The position numbers and the translations under genes are program-made. This document shows positions 51,396 through 60,349 of a DNA stretch of 64,000 nt, in pieces. Source of the DNA: Hyphomicrobiales bacterium (GTDB lineage: Bacteria > Pseudomonadota > Alphaproteobacteria > Rhodospirillales > JACKKN01); the NCBI GenBank assembly GCA_024236415.1, contig JACKKN010000001.1:62001-126000 (forward strand). Reading direction: 5' to 3'. The notes under the pieces are model-generated. The model had not been told where the DNA came from and made no database searches. It saw only the letters and a list, made by a program, of their open reading frames with translations. Within the stretch, counting starts at the first letter, position 1, and each line of letters opens with the position of its first letter.

Positions 51396-53807
51396 ATGAG
51401 GATTCGCTCCAAGCTGCCGCTCGTCGTCGTGGTCGGGGCCCTGGTCACGGGGCTCGCCTTCGGCAGCCTGAACTACTACCTGTTCGCCCAGGAGATCCGC
51501 CGCAACACCGTGGCCAAGCTGGAGGCCCTGCGCGACACCCGGCTGGCGGCGCTGTCGGCGTCGCTGAGCAATACCGACCGGACCCTCAACGTGCTGGCCC
51601 AGATCCTGGCGGTGAAGAACGCCCTGTTCGAGCTGGAGGCCGCCTGGGACGAGTTCCGCGGCACCGCCGACCGGCGCCGCGACCTGCTGCGCCAGACCTA
51701 TACCCTGGCGGCGCCGGACGGCCTGCCGGACCGCATCGCCGGCCTGAACGACCACGGCCTGGGCTTCTACGCCCGGGTCCACCACCGGGTCCAGCCCTGG
51801 TTCCGGACCATCCAGCGGGACCTGGGGTTCTATGACCTGTTCCTGATCAGCCTGTCCGGCGACGTCCTGTACTCGACCATCAAGGAGCCGGACTACGCCA
51901 CCAACCTGTACGAGGGCAAATGGCGCAACTCGGGCCTGGGCCGGGTGTTCCGCGCCGTGCAGTCGGCCGAGCGGCCGCAGACCCGGTTCGAGGACTTCTC
52001 GCACTACGCGCCCAGCGGCGCCGCGCCGGCGGCCTTCCTGGCGGCGCCCATCGTCGACGGCGGCGACCTGGTGGGGGTGCTGGCGATCCAGATGACATCG
52101 GAACGCCTGACCCGCATCATGCAGGTCACCACCGGCATGGGCAAGACCGGCGAAACCTACCTGGTGGGCAGCGACCGCCTGATGCGCACGGACTCGCGGT
52201 TCAAGGCCGAGTCGACGATCCTGCGGCTGCGGGTCGACACCGACCCCGTGCGCCGCGCCTTCGCCGACGCCGGCGGCACCATGGAGGCCGTCGACTACCG
52301 CGGCACCCCGGTGCTGTCGTCGTTCCTGCCGTTCGATTTCCTGGGCACCCGATGGGCGCTGCTGGCCGAGATCGACATCGGCGAGGTGGAAACGCCGCTG
52401 CGCGAGATGCGCGACAACATGCTGGTGGTCGGCTGCCTGCTGGCGGCCCTGGTGATCGTGGTCGGGTCCGAGATGGCGCGCCGCCTGACCCGGCCCCTGA
52501 CCCGGCTGAGCGACGCCCTGACCCAGTTCGGCCGCACCCGGGTCGCCGCCGCCATGCCCGAAACCTCGCGCAACGACGAGATCGGCGACATGGCCCGGGT
52601 GTTCGAGCAGGTCACCCGCGAGGTCCAGGACCACATCGAGAACCAGGCCCGGATCGAGGCCGCCCTGCGCGAGAGCGAGGCGCGCCTGTTGTCGATCCTG
52701 GAGACCAGCCCCATCGGCGTGGCCATCATCTCGGCCGACGACGGCACCGTGCAGTACGTCAACGACCGCACCCTGGAGCTGTTCGGCATGCCCCGCGAGG
52801 CGGCCCTGGGCGCCACCACCGGCGATTTCTGGGCCGACCCCGCGCAGCGCGAGGCCATCGGCCGCGAGATGGCCCGCACCGGCGTGGTGCGCGACGCCGA
52901 GGTGCAGATGCGCATCCCCGGCGGCGGCTCCTTCTGGGCCCTGTACACGGGGTTCAGCTTCACCTTCGGCGACCGGCCGGCGCGCATCGGCTGGCTGTAC
53001 GACATCACCGAGCGGCGCAAGGCCGCCGAGGCCCTGGCCCGGGCCATGGAGCTGATCTCGGGCAGCATCGAGTACGCCAGCCGCATCCAGCGCTCGATCC
53101 TGCCCGACCCGGCGGTGCTGGAGTCGGTCCTGGCCGAGCATGCCGTCATCTGGGAGCCGCGCGACGTGGTCGGCGGCGACATCTACTGGGCGGCGACCTG
53201 GGGCGGCGGGCTGCTGCTGGGCTTGGCCGACTGCACCGGCCACGGCGTGCCGGGGGCCTTCGTCACCCTGCTGGCCACCGGGGCCCTGGACCGGGCCCAG
53301 GACGAGGTGGCGGTGGGCGACCCGGCACTGCTGATCGGGCGCATGCACCAGATGGTCAAGGCCACCCTGGGCCAGCACAGCGACCACGGCCAGTCCGACG
53401 ACGGCCTGGAGCTGGGCTTCTGCTTCCTCGACCCGGCGCGGCGGGCCCTGACCTTCGCCGGCGCCCGGTTCTCGCTGTTCGTGGTCGACGGCGACGGCCC
53501 GCGCGAGATCAAGGGCGACGGCCGGGGCATCGGGTACCGCGGCATCCCCATGGACCAGACCTTCGCCAACCACGACGTGCCGGTGGCGCCCGGGGCCACC
53601 TATTTCCTGACCACCGACGGGCTGATCGACCAGATCGGCGGGCCCAAGCGGCGCAGTTTCGGCAAGCGCCGGTTCATGGACCTGCTGCGCGCCCAGGCCG
53701 GCCGGCCCCTGACGGCGCAGCGCCAGGCGATCCTGGACGCCCTGGCCGACCACCAGGGCGACGAGCCGCGGCGCGACGACCTGAGCGTCGTCGCCTTCCG
53801 CCTGTGA
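51396..53807 (+). CDS. Membrane sensor PP2C (SpoIIE-type) phosphatase with Cache, HAMP and PAS domains
   Basis: 803 residues. TM1 about 8-28; a large periplasmic dCache-like region about 30-335; TM2 about 345-367; HAMP about 368-420; PAS about 425-545 (SILETSPIGVAIISADDGTV); PP2C phosphatase about 575-803, with metal-binding DVVGGDIYWA, LGLADCTGHGVPGAF and RRDDLSVVAFRL. It resembles SiaA/RsbU-type phosphatases, which dephosphorylate an anti-sigma-factor antagonist. No antagonist (STAS) or kinase gene lies nearby, so the target is unknown. Co-transcribed with the binding protein. Confidence 0.92.
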   Translation: MRIRSKLPLVVVVGALVTGLAFGSLNYYLFAQEIRRNTVAKLEALRDTRLAALSASLSNTDRTLNVLAQILAVKNALFELEAAWDEFRGTADRRRDLLRQTYTLAAPDGLPDRIAGLNDHGLGFYARVHHRVQPWFRTIQRDLGFYDLFLISLSGDVLYSTIKEPDYATNLYEGKWRNSGLGRVFRAVQSAERPQTRFEDFSHYAPSGAAPAAFLAAPIVDGGDLVGVLAIQMTSERLTRIMQVTTGMGKTGETYLVGSDRLMRTDSRFKAESTILRLRVDTDPVRRAFADAGGTMEAVDYRGTPVLSSFLPFDFLGTRWALLAEIDIGEVETPLREMRDNMLVVGCLLAALVIVVGSEMARRLTRPLTRLSDALTQFGRTRVAAAMPETSRNDEIGDMARVFEQVTREVQDHIENQARIEAALRESEARLLSILETSPIGVAIISADDGTVQYVNDRTLELFGMPREAALGATTGDFWADPAQREAIGREMARTGVVRDAEVQMRIPGGGSFWALYTGFSFTFGDRPARIGWLYDITERRKAAEALARAMELISGSIEYASRIQRSILPDPAVLESVLAEHAVIWEPRDVVGGDIYWAATWGGGLLLGLADCTGHGVPGAFVTLLATGALDRAQDEVAVGDPALLIGRMHQMVKATLGQHSDHGQSDDGLELGFCFLDPARRALTFAGARFSLFVVDGDGPREIKGDGRGIGYRGIPMDQTFANHDVPVAPGATYFLTTDGLIDQIGGPKRRSFGKRRFMDLLRAQAGRPLTAQRQAILDALADHQGDEPRRDDLSVVAFRL

Positions 53808-53868
53808 ACCGCGGCGGCGCCATTGGCGGCGCAAGGTTCGGATAGAATTCGCCGCCGGCGGCGCTACC

Positions 53869-54939
53869 ATGGTCGCCATGATGATCGACGATGACACCAT
53901 GTGGCGGGCGGTGATGGCCCGGGACGGCGCCTTCGACGGGCGCTTCGTCTACGCCGTGACCAGCACCGGGATCTACTGCCGCCCCTCCTGCTCCAGCCGC
54001 CGGCCGCGGCGCGAGCGGGTGCGCTTCTTCACCCTGCCCGAGGCCGCCGCCGCCGGCGGCTTCCGGGCCTGCCGCCGCTGCCGCCCCGACGCCGTCGCGG
54101 CCCCCGACCCGGCCACCGACATGGCCCGCCGGACCTGCCGCGCCATCGCCGACTGGCCCGATACGGAGACTGGAATGCCGACACTGGAGCAACTGGGCGA
54201 CGCCGTCGGCGTCAGCCCCCACCACCTGCAGCGGACCTTCAAGAAGGTCCTGGGCCTGAGCCCGCGCGCCTACGCCGACGCCCTGCGCATGGGCCGGTTC
54301 AAGGACGCCGTGCGCGGCGGCGACACCGTGACCGGGGCCCTGTACGAAGCCGGCTTCGGCTCGTCGAGCCGCCTGTACGAGCGCGCCGCCGGCCACCTGG
54401 GCATGACCCCGGCGTCCTACGCCCGCGGCGGCAGGGGCGCGCGCATCGCCTTCGCCGTGGTGCCGTCGGACCTGGGCCGGGTGCTGGTGGCGGCCACCGC
54501 CCGGGGCGTCTGCCTGGTGGCCCTGGGCGAGGACGACGGCGCCCTGGAATCCGAGCTGCGCCGCGACTTCCCCGCGGCCGAGATCGCCCGCGACGACGGC
54601 GCCCTGGCACCCTGGGTGCGGGCGGTGCTGGACACCCTGGACGGCGCGCCGCACCCGGACCTGCCGCTGGACGTGCGCGCCACCGCCTTCCAGGCGCGGG
54701 TGTGGCGCCAGCTGCTGACCATCCCCCGCGGCGAGACCCGCACCTACGGCGAGATCGCCGCGCAACTGGGCCAGCCCGGCGCCGCCCGCGCCGTGGGCCG
54801 GGCCTGCGCCACCAACCCGGTGTCCCTGGTGGTGCCCTGCCACCGCGCCGTGGGGTCCGACGGCCGCCTGACCGGCTACCGCTGGGGGGTCGACCGCAAG
54901 CAGGCCCTGCTGGCGCGGGAACGCGGCGGGGACGGGTAG
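53869..54939 (+). CDS. ada: Ada: methylphosphotriester/O6-alkylguanine methyltransferase and AraC-type regulator
   Basis: 356 residues; internal ATGs four and five codons on are possible starts. The N-terminal zinc/methyl acceptor domain has C37, C41, C68 and C71 (GIYCRPSCSSR, CRRC). An AraC-type DNA-binding domain follows (about 95-185). The C-terminal O6-methylguanine transferase has the acceptor C324 in VPCHRAVGSDG. All three parts are intact. Ada repairs and senses alkylation damage and activates its own regulon. It is followed convergently by a lipoprotein gene. Confidence 0.95.
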   Translation: MVAMMIDDDTMWRAVMARDGAFDGRFVYAVTSTGIYCRPSCSSRRPRRERVRFFTLPEAAAAGGFRACRRCRPDAVAAPDPATDMARRTCRAIADWPDTETGMPTLEQLGDAVGVSPHHLQRTFKKVLGLSPRAYADALRMGRFKDAVRGGDTVTGALYEAGFGSSSRLYERAAGHLGMTPASYARGGRGARIAFAVVPSDLGRVLVAATARGVCLVALGEDDGALESELRRDFPAAEIARDDGALAPWVRAVLDTLDGAPHPDLPLDVRATAFQARVWRQLLTIPRGETRTYGEIAAQLGQPGAARAVGRACATNPVSLVVPCHRAVGSDGRLTGYRWGVDRKQALLARERGGDG

Positions 54940-54942
54940 GCC

Positions 54943-55542
54943 CTATTCCCGGCCGACCCTGATGCCGGCGGCGAAGGCGTTCATCTCGGCGTGGAACGCG
55001 GCGGGGTCCGCCTTCATGGGCCCGCAGGCGCCCCCCGCCAGGTAGGCCGTGCCATCGATGCCGAAGGCGGCGCCGATGACGTAGCCGGCGGCCCGGTAGA
55101 ACACCAGGCACGGCCGGGTCCCCGACATGTAGGTGGCCTGCTGCACCCCGTTCACCAATTCGGGGCGCAGGGACCGATGGGGGACAGGGTTGCCCCCGGA
55201 TTCGTAGCCCTGGAACATCAAGCGGAACTGGTTATCGGCCAGGGTGCGGGCGAAGCCGGTCTCGCTGGCTTCGGCCATCTGCACCTTGGCGTAGGTCAGG
55301 CCCACCTGGACGCGCCACAGCTCCTGGTACTGGCCCACGGGCAGGGTCCGCGACCAGACGGCAACGACCTTGTTCGCCGGCTGGTCCGGAATCCGCGTCT
55401 TGGCATCCCTCGGCGTGGTCTTCTCCCACTGCGCGGCGCCCAGGTTCCGCCCGGTGACGCTCCGGTTCGCCGGGCCCGTTCCCATTTGCTGGCAGGCGGT
55501 CAAGGCGGCCACCACCAGAACGGTCAGAATCTGCTTCGTCAC
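54943..55542 (-). CDS. Predicted lipoprotein of unknown function
   Basis: 199 residues from the GTG at 55540-55542, with GGGAGC upstream. The signal and lipobox are MTKQILTVLVVAALTACQQ (lipidation at the Cys). I do not recognise the rest; it contains KVVAVWSRTLPVGQYQELWR and GYVIGAAFGIDGTAYLAGGA. It is probably anchored to a membrane in the envelope. It is convergent with ada. Confidence 0.65.
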   Translation of the reverse strand: MTKQILTVLVVAALTACQQMGTGPANRSVTGRNLGAAQWEKTTPRDAKTRIPDQPANKVVAVWSRTLPVGQYQELWRVQVGLTYAKVQMAEASETGFARTLADNQFRLMFQGYESGGNPVPHRSLRPELVNGVQQATYMSGTRPCLVFYRAAGYVIGAAFGIDGTAYLAGGACGPMKADPAAFHAEMNAFAAGIRVGRE

Positions 55543-55741
55543 GGCGTTGCTCCCGTCCCATGCGGCCTGTCGGCCGGCCATACACCGACTCATGCACGAT
55601 CACGATCCATTGTTCCACCCCTAATGAGGGAATCGCGGGGTACCCGCCCGGCGGCCGGCGGCCGGCGGGGCCGGGGACTGTTGCCGGGGCGGGGTTCGAT
55701 GTACTCTCGCCGGCGACTGGACGCTGCGGGAGGGACACCCC

Positions 55742-56947
55742 ATGAAACTGGCTGAAAATCTGTCGCGCCTGGGCACCGAGAGCGCCTTCGAGGTGCTGGC
55801 CCGGGCCGTGGCCATCGACGCGGAGGCGGCCGCCGCCGGCGGGCCGCGGGTGATCAACCTGGGCATCGGCCAGCCCGACTTCCCGACCCCGCCGCACATC
55901 GTCGAGGCCGCCGCCAGGGCCCTGCGCGACGGCCACCACGGCTACACCCCGGCCAACGGGATATTGCCCCTGCGCGAGGCCGTGGCCGCCGACGTACTGG
56001 CACGCCGCGGGGTCGCCGTGTCGCCCGACGACATCGTCTGCGTGCCCGGCGGCAAGGTGACCATGAGCTTCGCCATCATGATGTTCGGCGAGCCCGGGGC
56101 CGAGATCCTGTACCCGGACCCGGGTTTCCCCATCTACCGCTCCATGATCGCATACACCGGCGCCACCCCGGTGCCCATGAAGCTGCACGAGCGGAGCGGC
56201 TTCTCCTTCTCCGCCGACGAGGTGCTGGCCCAGGTCAACGGCCGCACCCGGCTGATCATCGTCAACTCGCCGGCCAACCCCACCGGCGGGGTGGTGCCGA
56301 AATCCGAGTTCGACCGCCTGGTGGCGGGGCTCGAACGCTGGCCCGACGTGGCGGTCCTGTCCGACGAGATCTACGCCCGCATGGTCTATGACGTTGGGAA
56401 CGGGGGCGGCGAAGGCCACGTCAGCCTGCTGTCCTATCCGCAGATCCGCGACCGCCTGATCCTGCTGGACGGCTGGTCCAAGACCTACGCCATGACCGGC
56501 TGGCGCCTGGGCTGGGGCCTGTGGCCCCCGGGCCTGGCCGAGATCGCCACCCGCATGGCCGTCAACATCCATTCCTGCGTCAACGCCGCCGCCCAGTGGG
56601 CGGGCATCGCCGCCCTGACCGGGCCCCAGGACGCGGTGGATACCATGGTGGCCGAGTTCGACCGCCGCCGCGCCGCCATCGTGCCGGCCCTGAACGCCCT
56701 GCCGGGCATGGGTTGCGTCGACCCCAGGGGGGCCTTCTACGCCTTCCCCAACATCGCCGGCACGGGCCTGACGGCGCGCCAGTTCCAGGACCGCCTGCTG
56801 GCCGAACAGCGGGTGGCGGTGATCGCCGGCACCAGCTTCGGCGACGCCGGCGAGGGTTTCGTGCGCTTCTCCTACGCCGCCTCGCTGGCGGCCATCGAGG
56901 AGGCCCTGGACCGCACCCGCGCCTTCCTGGAGAGGGCCGCCGCTTGA
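55742..56947 (+). CDS. PLP-dependent aminotransferase, class I fold
   Basis: 401 residues behind GGGAGGG. Fold-type I aminotransferase with VINLGIGQPDFPTPPHIVE, NSPANPTGGVVPKSE, and the PLP-Lys motif LDGWSKTYAMTGWRLGWG. Arg in FVRFSYAAS binds the substrate carboxylate. Likely acts on aspartate, aromatic or branched keto acids. The next gene, a drug-exporter-like MFS protein, overlaps its stop as TTGA. Confidence 0.92.
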   Translation: MKLAENLSRLGTESAFEVLARAVAIDAEAAAAGGPRVINLGIGQPDFPTPPHIVEAAARALRDGHHGYTPANGILPLREAVAADVLARRGVAVSPDDIVCVPGGKVTMSFAIMMFGEPGAEILYPDPGFPIYRSMIAYTGATPVPMKLHERSGFSFSADEVLAQVNGRTRLIIVNSPANPTGGVVPKSEFDRLVAGLERWPDVAVLSDEIYARMVYDVGNGGGEGHVSLLSYPQIRDRLILLDGWSKTYAMTGWRLGWGLWPPGLAEIATRMAVNIHSCVNAAAQWAGIAALTGPQDAVDTMVAEFDRRRAAIVPALNALPGMGCVDPRGAFYAFPNIAGTGLTARQFQDRLLAEQRVAVIAGTSFGDAGEGFVRFSYAASLAAIEEALDRTRAFLERAAA

Positions 56948-58149
56948 GCCGTGCCTTCCCCGCCCCCGATTCCCTGGCCGTCGGCGCCCTGCTGACCCTG
57001 CTGACGGCCCTGGGCCAGATCTGCACCTCGCTCTACACCCCGTCGCTGCCGTCCATGGCGGCGGCCCTGGGCACCACGGCCGAGCGGGTCAACCTGACCT
57101 TCGGCGTGTTCCTGATCGGCTTCGCCGTGTCGCAGCTGGTCTACGGGCCGCTGTCGGACCGGTTCGGCCGGCGCCCGGTGCTGCTGGCCGGACTGGTGAT
57201 CTTCCTCGCCGCCAGCTACGCCTGCACCACGGCGCAGTCCATCGAGGCGCTGATCGCCTATCGCTTCGTCCAGGCCGTCGGCGCCTGCGCCGGGCAGACC
57301 CTGGCCCGCGCCGTGGTGCGCGACGTGCACGGGGCCAAGGGGGCGGCGCGCATCTACGCCTACATCGGCGCCGCCCTGGCGGTGTCGCCGGCGGTGATGC
57401 CAGTCATCGGCGGCTACCTGCAGAAATGGTTCGACTGGCGCGCCGCCTTCCTGGCCATGACGGCGGTGGCCGCCCTGGCCCTGGTGGGGTCGCTGCTGGC
57501 GCTGGCCGAGACCAACGCCGACCGCGACCCCCTGGCGACCCGGCCGCGCCGCCTGCTGGCCAACTACGCGGCCCTGCTGCGCTCGCCGCGCTACCTGGGC
57601 TACACCGGGTCGGTGACCTTCGTGTTCGCCGGCCTGATGTGCTTCGCCGCCATCGCCCCGTTCGTGTTCATCAAGCTGCTGGGCCTGCCGCCCGAACGGT
57701 TCGGCATGCTGAACGTGATCAGCGTCACCGGGTTCATGGCCGGCACCCTGCTGGCCGGGCGCTACGCGGCGCGGGCCGGCATCGACCGCATGGTGCGCCT
57801 GGGCGGCCTGTCCACGGTCGTGGGCGCCGCCGTGATGACCGCCTTCGCCGCCGCCGGGGTGATGGGGATCTGGGTGATCATGCTGCCGTTCGCCCTGTAC
57901 ACCTTCGGCATGGGGTTCGTGTTCCCCAACGCCATGGCCGGCGCCATGGCCCCCTATCCGCGCATCGCCGGCACCGCCTCGGCGGTGCTGGGCTGCATCC
58001 AGATGGGCGTTTCCGCCCTGGCCGCCACCCTGCTGGGGCGCCTGACCCTGCACTCGCAACTGCCGCTGGCCGTGGCGCTGCTGGTCCTGGCCCTGATGGC
58101 CGCCGGTTGCGGCTGGCTGGCCGGGCGGGATCAGTCGGCCGGGTCGTAG
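56944..58149 (+). CDS. Bcr/CflA-type MFS transporter
   Basis: 401 residues from the TTG at 56944-56946, overlapping the aminotransferase stop. About 12 transmembrane helices; the MFS motif LVYGPLSDRFGRRPVLLAG is between helices 2 and 3. The opening TLYTPSLP-like TSLYTPSLPSMAAALG matches the DHA1 (Bcr/CflA) group, drug:H+ antiporters of the inner membrane. Coupling to an aminotransferase hints at export of an amino acid derivative (inference). Its last 19 bases overlap the convergent mmcB. Confidence 0.9.
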   Translation: MSRAFPAPDSLAVGALLTLLTALGQICTSLYTPSLPSMAAALGTTAERVNLTFGVFLIGFAVSQLVYGPLSDRFGRRPVLLAGLVIFLAASYACTTAQSIEALIAYRFVQAVGACAGQTLARAVVRDVHGAKGAARIYAYIGAALAVSPAVMPVIGGYLQKWFDWRAAFLAMTAVAALALVGSLLALAETNADRDPLATRPRRLLANYAALLRSPRYLGYTGSVTFVFAGLMCFAAIAPFVFIKLLGLPPERFGMLNVISVTGFMAGTLLAGRYAARAGIDRMVRLGGLSTVVGAAVMTAFAAAGVMGIWVIMLPFALYTFGMGFVFPNAMAGAMAPYPRIAGTASAVLGCIQMGVSALAATLLGRLTLHSQLPLAVALLVLALMAAGCGWLAGRDQSAGS

Positions 58150-58592
58150 ACCCCGTGCAGGCGGTTGGCGGCGCGCCGGGCGTAGCGCAGGATCTGGGTC
58201 TTGCGCCGGGTGCCGTTCATGGCCCGCACCGGCGCCGGGCGCAGGACGGCGCCCTGGAAGGCGTCGGCCACCAGGATGCCGCAGCCCTCGCCGGGCAGCA
58301 GGTCCAGGGGAAAGCCGTCGGGCACGGCGAAGTAGAACTCGTCGCAGAAGTCCAGGTAGTCGCGCCACTTGCCGTCGGCGCGCAGGTCCTCGGGCGAGGA
58401 CTTGACCTCGGCCACCAGGAACCGGCCGCCCCGGTTCAGGCCGATCACGTCCACCCGCCGCTTGTTCTTAAGCGGAAACTCGGTCAGCGGGCTGTAGCCC
58501 AGGTCGCGCAGCAGGCGGCAGACGCCGCGGGTGACGCGCAGGGTGGTCTCGGGGCGGGCGCCGGCGGCGGTTGCGAACAGGGGCATGTTCAT
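58131..58592 (-). CDS. mmcB: MmcB-family DNA repair protein
   Basis: 153 residues. The family core is RRVDVIGLNRGGRFLVAEVK, with Asp-(x)n-Glu-x-Lys nuclease-like residues, then the FAVPDGFPLDLLP and ADAFQGAVLRPAPVRAMNG segments. In Caulobacter, MmcB takes part in a mitomycin C repair pathway; its enzymatic activity is not known to me. Its 3' end overlaps the 3' end of the MFS gene. Confidence 0.9.
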   Translation of the reverse strand: MNMPLFATAAGARPETTLRVTRGVCRLLRDLGYSPLTEFPLKNKRRVDVIGLNRGGRFLVAEVKSSPEDLRADGKWRDYLDFCDEFYFAVPDGFPLDLLPGEGCGILVADAFQGAVLRPAPVRAMNGTRRKTQILRYARRAANRLHGVYDPAD

Positions 58593-58683
58593 TGTATGTT
58601 CCCCTCCGGCCCCCAGTCATAGCGCCTTTTTCCCCCACGGGCAAGCGGCGCCGGGCCGTTTCCGCCGCCGGAGGAAGCCGACC

Positions 58684-59079
58684 ATGACCGACGCCGCCGA
58701 CACCTTCGACCTGAAACGCACCTACATCCACCTGCTGCCGGGCACGGGGGCCGCGCGCATCCCCGTGGACGACGCCTTCTGGGCCGAGATCGCCACGCGC
58801 ACCGAGCTGTACGACGGCCGCCTGGTGGTGCTGTCGCGCTACGCCGCCGACTGGACCCATTGGGAGCGGCACCCGGCCGGCGAGGAGGTGCTGTTCCTGC
58901 TGGACGGCGCCGTCGACATGGTGGTCGAGCAGGCCGACGGCGGCACGCGGGTGATCGCCCTGCGCGGCCGCGCCGCCTGCATCATGCCGCGCGGGCTGTG
59001 GCACCGGGGCATCGTGCACGAACCGGGCGACGTGCTGCACATCACCCCCGGCGCCGGGACCGAGCACCGGCCGCTGTAG
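58684..59079 (+). CDS. Cupin-domain protein
   Basis: 131 residues with GGAGGAAG before the ATG. A single cupin barrel (about 50-125): THWERHPAGEEVLFLLDGAV contains the HxxxxEEVLF-type first motif, and GLWHRGIVHEPGDVLHITPG the second. Metal ligands His, Glu and His are visible. The substrate is unknown. It is divergent from mmcB and followed by the yjbQ-like gene. Confidence 0.85.
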   Translation: MTDAADTFDLKRTYIHLLPGTGAARIPVDDAFWAEIATRTELYDGRLVVLSRYAADWTHWERHPAGEEVLFLLDGAVDMVVEQADGGTRVIALRGRAACIMPRGLWHRGIVHEPGDVLHITPGAGTEHRPL

Positions 59080-59136
59080 TATCGATCCGCAATTTGGCGG
59101 TTTGCGCCCCGCCGCCCGGCGCCCTACCCTGGGGCC

Positions 59137-59556
59137 ATGAAACAGGCACAGACGACCCTGACCATCGACACCCGCGGCCGCGGCCTGTACGAGTTCACCG
59201 GCGAGGCCGCCGCCTGGGTCGGGCGCCAGGGCATGGCGGCCGGGCTGGTGACCCTGTTCGTGCGCCACACCTCGGCCAGCCTGACCATCCAGGAGAACGC
59301 CGACCCCGACGTGCGCCGCGACCTGGAGGAATTCTTCGCCCGCCTGGTGCCCGAGGGCATGCCCTGGCTGCGCCACACCATGGAGGGGCCCGACGACATG
59401 CCGGCCCACATCAAGGGCGCGCTGACCGACGTGTCCCTGTCGGTCCCCGTCACCGGCGGCCGCCTGGCGCTGGGCACCTGGCAGGGCCTGTACCTGTTCG
59501 AGCACCGCGCCCGCCCCCACCGGCGCAGCGTGGTGCTGCACCTGCTGGGGGACTGA
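59137..59556 (+). CDS. YjbQ-family protein (UPF0047)
   Basis: 139 residues. Family signatures: VTLFVRHTSASLTIQENADPD, RHTMEGPDDMPAHIKGALT and LALGTWQGLYLFEHRARPH. The His/Asp/Glu residues suit a metal site. YjbQ of E. coli has weak thiamine-phosphate synthase activity; its physiological role is uncertain. Single gene. Confidence 0.92.
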   Translation: MKQAQTTLTIDTRGRGLYEFTGEAAAWVGRQGMAAGLVTLFVRHTSASLTIQENADPDVRRDLEEFFARLVPEGMPWLRHTMEGPDDMPAHIKGALTDVSLSVPVTGGRLALGTWQGLYLFEHRARPHRRSVVLHLLGD

Positions 59557-59600
59557 CGGCGAGGCGGCGACCATTTCCATGGACGCGACCCTATGTTACT

Positions 59601-59621
59601 ATGGTCATGACCATGGTCATG
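59601..59621. promoter_or_regulatory. Overlapping palindromic operator upstream of the Phd-type antitoxin
   Basis: Perfect palindromes CATGACCATGGTCATG (59606-59621) and ATGGTCATGACCAT (59601-59614) overlap. They lie 14-34 bases before the antitoxin start, overlapping the expected promoter, as in Phd/YefM autoregulation. Confidence 0.65.
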
Positions 59622-59634
59622 AAAGGTTGAATCC

Positions 59635-59862
59635 ATGCGGACGATGAAGGCGGGCGAGTTCAAGGCCAAGTGCCTGAAGGTGATGGATCAGGTGGCCGAG
59701 AGCGGCGAGCCGGTGGTGATCACGAAGAACGGGGTGCCGGTGGCGCAACTGGTGCCCGTAGGCGACAAGCCCAAGTCAATCGTGGGCGCCCTGCGCCATC
59801 AGGTGACGATCAAGGGCGACATCGTGTCCCCGGTGGAAGCGGACTGGGAAGCCGCCCGGTGA
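59635..59862 (+). CDS. Phd/YefM-family antitoxin
   Basis: 75 residues. Opens MRTMKAGEFKAKCLKVMDQV with EPVVITKNGVPVAQLVPV, the Phd/YefM DNA-binding fold. The C-terminal tail (VSPVEADWEAAR) would bind and neutralise the toxin. Such antitoxins repress their own operon through short palindromes. The stop overlaps the toxin start as GTGA. Confidence 0.92.
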   Translation: MRTMKAGEFKAKCLKVMDQVAESGEPVVITKNGVPVAQLVPVGDKPKSIVGALRHQVTIKGDIVSPVEADWEAAR

Positions 59863-60266
59863 CCGGCCTGTTGCTGGACACCCACGTCCTGGTCTGGCTG
59901 CTGGAGGATGAGTCGTCCGTGGGGCCGCAAACCCGTGCGGCGGCGAACCGTGCCCTGGCCGAAGACGGGCTGTTCGTGTCCGCCATCTCGTTCTGGGAAG
60001 TGGCCATGTTGCAGCAGAAAGGGCGCCTTGCCCTGGCAATGACGCCGGGGAACTGGCGCCGCGCGGTGATTGGCAGGCAGATCCGGGAAATTCCCGTCGA
60101 TGGCGGAATCGGTATGGCCGCCGTGGACCTGCCGCGCTTCCACGCCGACCCCGCGGACCGCATGATCGTGGCAACCGCCCAGCGCGCGGGAATGACGATG
60201 GCCACGGCTGACGGTCGCATCCTGGATTGGGACGGCCCCCTGGACAGGCTCGACGCCCGCCAGTGA
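59859..60266 (+). CDS. PIN-domain ribonuclease toxin (VapC-like)
   Basis: 135 residues from the GTG at 59859-59861. The PIN active-site acids are present: D7 (LLLDTHVLVWLL), E47 (FWEVAM), D100 (DPADRMIVATA) and D118 (TADGRIL). These nucleases cleave tRNA, rRNA or mRNA when free of antitoxin. It pairs with the Phd-type antitoxin, forming a complete module. The pair has slightly lower GC than its neighbours. Confidence 0.92.
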   Translation: MTGLLLDTHVLVWLLEDESSVGPQTRAAANRALAEDGLFVSAISFWEVAMLQQKGRLALAMTPGNWRRAVIGRQIREIPVDGGIGMAAVDLPRFHADPADRMIVATAQRAGMTMATADGRILDWDGPLDRLDARQ

Positions 60267-60311
60267 CGGCGGCGGCGCGCCGTCTCGCGCGCCGCCGCGG
60301 TTCCGCGCCGG

Positions 60312-60349
60312 CCTATTCGGCGGCGTTGTGCCTATTCGGCGGCGTTGTG
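60312..60349. repeat. Perfect 19-bp tandem duplication at the 3' end of the MscS gene
   Basis: CCTATTCGGCGGCGTTGTG is present twice head to tail (60312-60330 and 60331-60349). On the minus strand it repeats the last five codons and the stop codon of the channel gene, so the second copy lies after the stop. Confidence 0.9.
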
